Origin: Bacteroidales bacterium 45-6
Lineage (GTDB): Bacteria > Bacteroidota > Bacteroidia > Bacteroidales > Dysgonomonadaceae
Direction of reading: 5' to 3'
Length of the DNA: 8,570 nt
NCBI GenBank assembly: GCA_001897035.1
Contig: MKRS01000411.1
Span: 1-8,570 of the forward strand
The position numbers and the translations under genes were made by a program. A model generated the notes under the pieces. The model had not been told where the DNA came from. It made no database searches and saw nothing but the letters and a program-made list of their open reading frames with translations. This document shows, piece by piece, positions 6,029-8,570 of the stretch; within the stretch, counting starts at the first letter, position 1, and each line of letters starts with the position of its first letter.

Positions 6029-6784
6029 ATGAAAAAATCAATCTTTTTATTCGCAATCTTGGTGTCGCTCTTCTCTTGCAGCAAAAACGAAGACGACCCA
6101 ACACCCGCCAAAACCTACGACATCAAAGGCTATTACCAAGGAACATTAGGCAATGGTGCCGCTGAAGCTGGATTTAAAATAGCAATGGTAATCGAAGAAA
6201 ACGGCAAAGTAACTTTTATTAATTACTTCAAATACAATGGCTCTACTGCCGACGAAATTTATTATGGAACCTATACTTTATCCGGCAATCAAATTACAAT
6301 AACTTCCTCACGATTGAGCAGTCCGTTTGCCGTAAATTTCACCGGAACTTTTGACTCTGCCACTGGAAAACTATCGGGTTCCTGGACGAATGAAAATAAT
6401 TATACGGGTAAATTTTCTATCAACAAAAACATCACCGGCAAAGATAATATTACGGGATATTGGAAAGGGAGCTATATGGGCATAGGAGGAACAACAAAGT
6501 ACAGCTATTGTATGATTGTAGAAAACGATGGAACCTGCTCAATATCTAATAATCAGGATGGGGGGTTTACAGGAGCTACCATTAGTACAGCTTATGGAAA
6601 TTACTCTTTGGGAAATAATGTGTTTTCGTGCTTCATAAGATATGAATATGGAACATCGGGTATTAAATATTCATTAAAAGCCAATAATAATACCACTGAT
6701 GGAAAATTAATGGACGGCACTTGGGGCAGTGAAAACAGCTATACAGATGGTGGCACCTGGACAATGACCAAAATGTATTATTAA
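6029..6784 (+). CDS. surface lipoprotein with two tandem homologous beta domains
   Basis: This 251-residue lipoprotein has a signal sequence with lipobox LFSC and modified Cys17. The following SKNEDD is an acidic stretch like the Bacteroidota lipoprotein export signal, so surface exposure is likely. The mature part is a tandem duplication with an offset of about 110 residues: GYYQG (34-38) matches GYWKG (143-147), MVIEENGK (53-60) matches MIVENDGT (162-169), YGTYTLSGN (79-87) matches YGNYSLGNN (189-197), and GKLSGSWTNENNYTG (113-127) matches GKLMDGTWGSENSYTDGG (225-242). The pattern of short strands ending G-x-W is lipocalin-like, but no family can be assigned with confidence. It sits 20 nt after the T9SS cargo gene and 22 nt before the LGFP gene, so co-expression is likely. 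The substrate or partner is unknown. Confidence 0.8.
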   Translation: MKKSIFLFAILVSLFSCSKNEDDPTPAKTYDIKGYYQGTLGNGAAEAGFKIAMVIEENGKVTFINYFKYNGSTADEIYYGTYTLSGNQITITSSRLSSPFAVNFTGTFDSATGKLSGSWTNENNYTGKFSINKNITGKDNITGYWKGSYMGIGGTTKYSYCMIVENDGTCSISNNQDGGFTGATISTAYGNYSLGNNVFSCFIRYEYGTSGIKYSLKANNNTTDGKLMDGTWGSENSYTDGGTWTMTKMYY

Positions 6785-6806
6785 TCTCAAATAAATAAAA
6801 ATAAAT

Positions 6807-7826
6807 ATGAAAAAGATAGTCGCATTTTTAGCCTTCTCTTTTTTTACAATTGCAACTTATGCACAACAAGATAGTGAACTCAAAAAACCATTAACCGACA
6901 TTAAAAGTTTGCTGAAAAACAAAACCGGTGAAGACAACCGTGAAACCGCCATAGCCATGATTACAAACTACATGGCAACCAGCCAATATGCCAAAGACAA
7001 TTTGGGAAATTTGCGTAACGACCAAGGGCATCCCAAACAAACCACCAACAAAGAGGGAAAAACAGGTTGGTATTGGGCCACAACTCAAAATGATGGTTTT
7101 GTATTTTATACACTTTTCAACAACCAGATCCACGCTGTGGACAGGGGCTTCAGGAAAATTTATGCAAATAATAAAACCGAACATGGTGTGTATGGTTTTC
7201 CTATAAGCGAACCTTTCGGTATTAAAAACGGCGGCGCAGTACAGCAATTTGAATTTGGAAATATGTATTACAACCCCAATGCTCCGGATACAAAATTTGA
7301 ACTACATGGCACTTATGGCAAAATCAATGAAAAATACGGCAGCCAGGGTTGGGAAAACGGTAAATTGGGTTATCCAATGGAAGACGAAAAAAGTTGTCCA
7401 ATAAAAGGTGCAAAAAAAGGAAATTATTATGCCCAAGTAGGGAGTGTTCAGTTTTTTGAAGGAGGGGCAATATGGTATAACATGCAAGCAAAGCAAGTAG
7501 CCATTGTGCATAACGGACCCGTCATGGAAAGGCTGCACCAATTAGGATGGGAAATCGGTGATTTAGGTTATCCAACAATGGATGCCTATGAATGGAAAAA
7601 CAAAGGTGGCTTGGTGCAACAATTTGAAGAAGGAGATATAAGATGGAAATACGGCACCGCAGAAGCATTTAGTATAAAAAAGAAAAACAATATCTATAGT
7701 TTATACCTGCAAAATCAAGACAGGTTGGGTTTTCCCATCAATGAAGAAATGAACGTGGGAGGAATCATCACACAGAGTTTTGAAAAAGGCAATATCACCG
7801 GCGGTAAGGTAACCATATCGAAATAA
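6807..7826 (+). CDS. secreted LGFP-repeat protein
   Basis: This 339-residue protein has a signal peptide (about 1-19, cleaved Y-A|Q) and no lipobox, T9SS domain or later membrane helix, so it is probably periplasmic or released. After a helical and polar N-terminal part (20-120) come four LGFP-type units. Their cores are VYGFP (128-132), LGYP (187-190), LGYP (253-256) and LGFP (307-310), each followed 14-27 residues later by a Phe-x-x-Gly strand: QQFEFGNMYY, QFFEGGAIWY, QQFEEGDIRW and QSFEKGNI. LGFP repeats are best known in actinobacterial cell-wall-associated proteins, where they are thought to help envelope association; that role is not shown in Bacteroidota. The N-terminal region (about 20-120) is not recognised. 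It lies in the exported-protein run with gaps of 22 and 34 nt on either side. Confidence 0.85.
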   Translation: MKKIVAFLAFSFFTIATYAQQDSELKKPLTDIKSLLKNKTGEDNRETAIAMITNYMATSQYAKDNLGNLRNDQGHPKQTTNKEGKTGWYWATTQNDGFVFYTLFNNQIHAVDRGFRKIYANNKTEHGVYGFPISEPFGIKNGGAVQQFEFGNMYYNPNAPDTKFELHGTYGKINEKYGSQGWENGKLGYPMEDEKSCPIKGAKKGNYYAQVGSVQFFEGGAIWYNMQAKQVAIVHNGPVMERLHQLGWEIGDLGYPTMDAYEWKNKGGLVQQFEEGDIRWKYGTAEAFSIKKKNNIYSLYLQNQDRLGFPINEEMNVGGIITQSFEKGNITGGKVTISK

Positions 7827-7860
7827 AAATTAAACCTATAACTTTTTAAAAAATATCACA

Positions 7861-8556
7861 ATGAAAAAAATACTTTTCCTATCGCTCCTCACCATTCTTT
7901 CTGCCCACGTTTTTTCACAGGGGTTCGATTTAAATACTATCAAACAAAGAGGCTTGGGTGGCATGGTGCAAAACAGCTCCGGCATTAGTGCCGATGCTAT
8001 CAAATTTATGAAAGGAAAAATCGCTATCACCAGCCAGGCAGGAGTGAAGAAAACGCTGAAATGTGCAGTAGCTGTGCAAAGCACCGATGAAATGGCAGCT
8101 TATATGAAGGATGAAAAGCAGAAAAAGAAATTGCAGGCATCCGGAGTGAAAGGAATGATAACCATTTCGTGCAGCGATGAAAGCGGCGACAATGTGGTCA
8201 TCATCAGCGGGCAATATTACGACGGAGAACTAAGCGGCAATGTTTACGATTTGCAAAAGCAAGTGGGGCACATGAGCATGCACAACACGTTTCAACTCAT
8301 GCCATTTGGTAAAGATGGTTTGCTGACATTGAAAAAGAACGGAAGCAACTGGAAATTTAGCGGCAGCACGCAGTTTGAAAACAAAAAGGGCGGACTGGCC
8401 GTAGTGGTTTTTGAGGGTGAAGCACCGGTGCAAACCACCAAAGCGCCGGCAAGTACACAGCCCAATATGCCCACACGCATTGACCCCAACCAGGAAGCCA
8501 AAGATGCTATGAAAAAGAAACCCACTAAGGGAACAAAATTGCCAACTAAACTTTAA
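7861..8556 (+). CDS. secreted protein of unknown family with Lys/Pro/Thr-rich tail
   Basis: No family is recognised for this 231-residue protein. A signal peptide spans about 1-19 (cleaved F-S|Q). The mature core (about 45-180) alternates short strands and turns, including ISGQYYDGELSGNVYD and WKFSGSTQFENKKGG. It has two cysteines (68 and 104) that could form a disulfide after export. From about 185 the chain becomes low-complexity, rich in Pro, Thr, Lys and Gln, ending in KKKPTKGTKLPTKL; such basic tails can bind acidic polymers or act as a flexible linker, but this is inference. No T9SS domain is present. It is last in the visible run, 34 nt after the LGFP gene; only 14 nt follow, so the end of the operon cannot be judged. 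Confidence 0.75.
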   Translation: MKKILFLSLLTILSAHVFSQGFDLNTIKQRGLGGMVQNSSGISADAIKFMKGKIAITSQAGVKKTLKCAVAVQSTDEMAAYMKDEKQKKKLQASGVKGMITISCSDESGDNVVIISGQYYDGELSGNVYDLQKQVGHMSMHNTFQLMPFGKDGLLTLKKNGSNWKFSGSTQFENKKGGLAVVVFEGEAPVQTTKAPASTQPNMPTRIDPNQEAKDAMKKKPTKGTKLPTKL

Positions 8557-8570
8557 TCTAAAAACTATTT

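Noticed and set aside
7844..7856. T/A run near TTTTTAAAAAATA as an intrinsic terminator between the last two genes
   Set aside because: The stem would be A/T only with almost no loop, and the genes are 34 nt apart in the same direction, so it more likely reflects an A/T-rich leader.

Overview
The window reads as a chromosomal segment of a Bacteroidota bacterium, most likely an environmental Cytophagia, Chitinophagia or Saprospiria type; the exact lineage is inference. The evidence is a C-terminal type IX secretion (T9SS) sorting domain, signal peptides cleaved before Gln (A-Q, S-Q), a lipoprotein with a Cys followed by an acidic stretch, candidate promoters of the Bacteroidota form TTG-N19-TAnnTTTG, and A/T-rich leaders without Shine-Dalgarno sequences.

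Layout. Positions 1-324 (minus strand) hold the N-terminal 108 codons of an NrtR/AraR-type Nudix-fold transcriptional regulator, cut by the window edge. A 468-bp A/T-rich divergent intergenic region (325-792) follows, with candidate promoters, short inverted repeats and a 7-nt tandem repeat but no convincing gene. Everything downstream is on the plus strand. Positions 793-3725 encode a two-component pair: a TPR sensor kinase of the LytS/YehU (His_kinase) type, then, 5 nt later, a LytTR response regulator. A 141-bp spacer (3726-3866) carries a direct repeat, the best promoter in the window and a 9-bp inverted repeat beside it. Positions 3867-8556 hold five closely spaced genes (gaps of 39, 20, 22 and 34 nt) that look like one transcription unit: a two-TM DUF3592-like membrane protein, a T9SS-exported ELWxxDGT-repeat protein, a probably surface-exposed lipoprotein made of two tandem homologous domains, a secreted LGFP-repeat protein, and a secreted protein of no recognised family with a Lys/Pro/Thr-rich tail.

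How they may work together (inference). The kinase/regulator pair senses an envelope or extracellular cue through periplasmic TPRs, and an obvious candidate target is the promoter just downstream of it, which would drive a set of envelope and surface proteins rich in repeats and beta structure. No mobile element, CRISPR array, tRNA or rRNA was seen. The least described part is the exported cassette from 4374 to 8556 together with its promoter/operator-like region.
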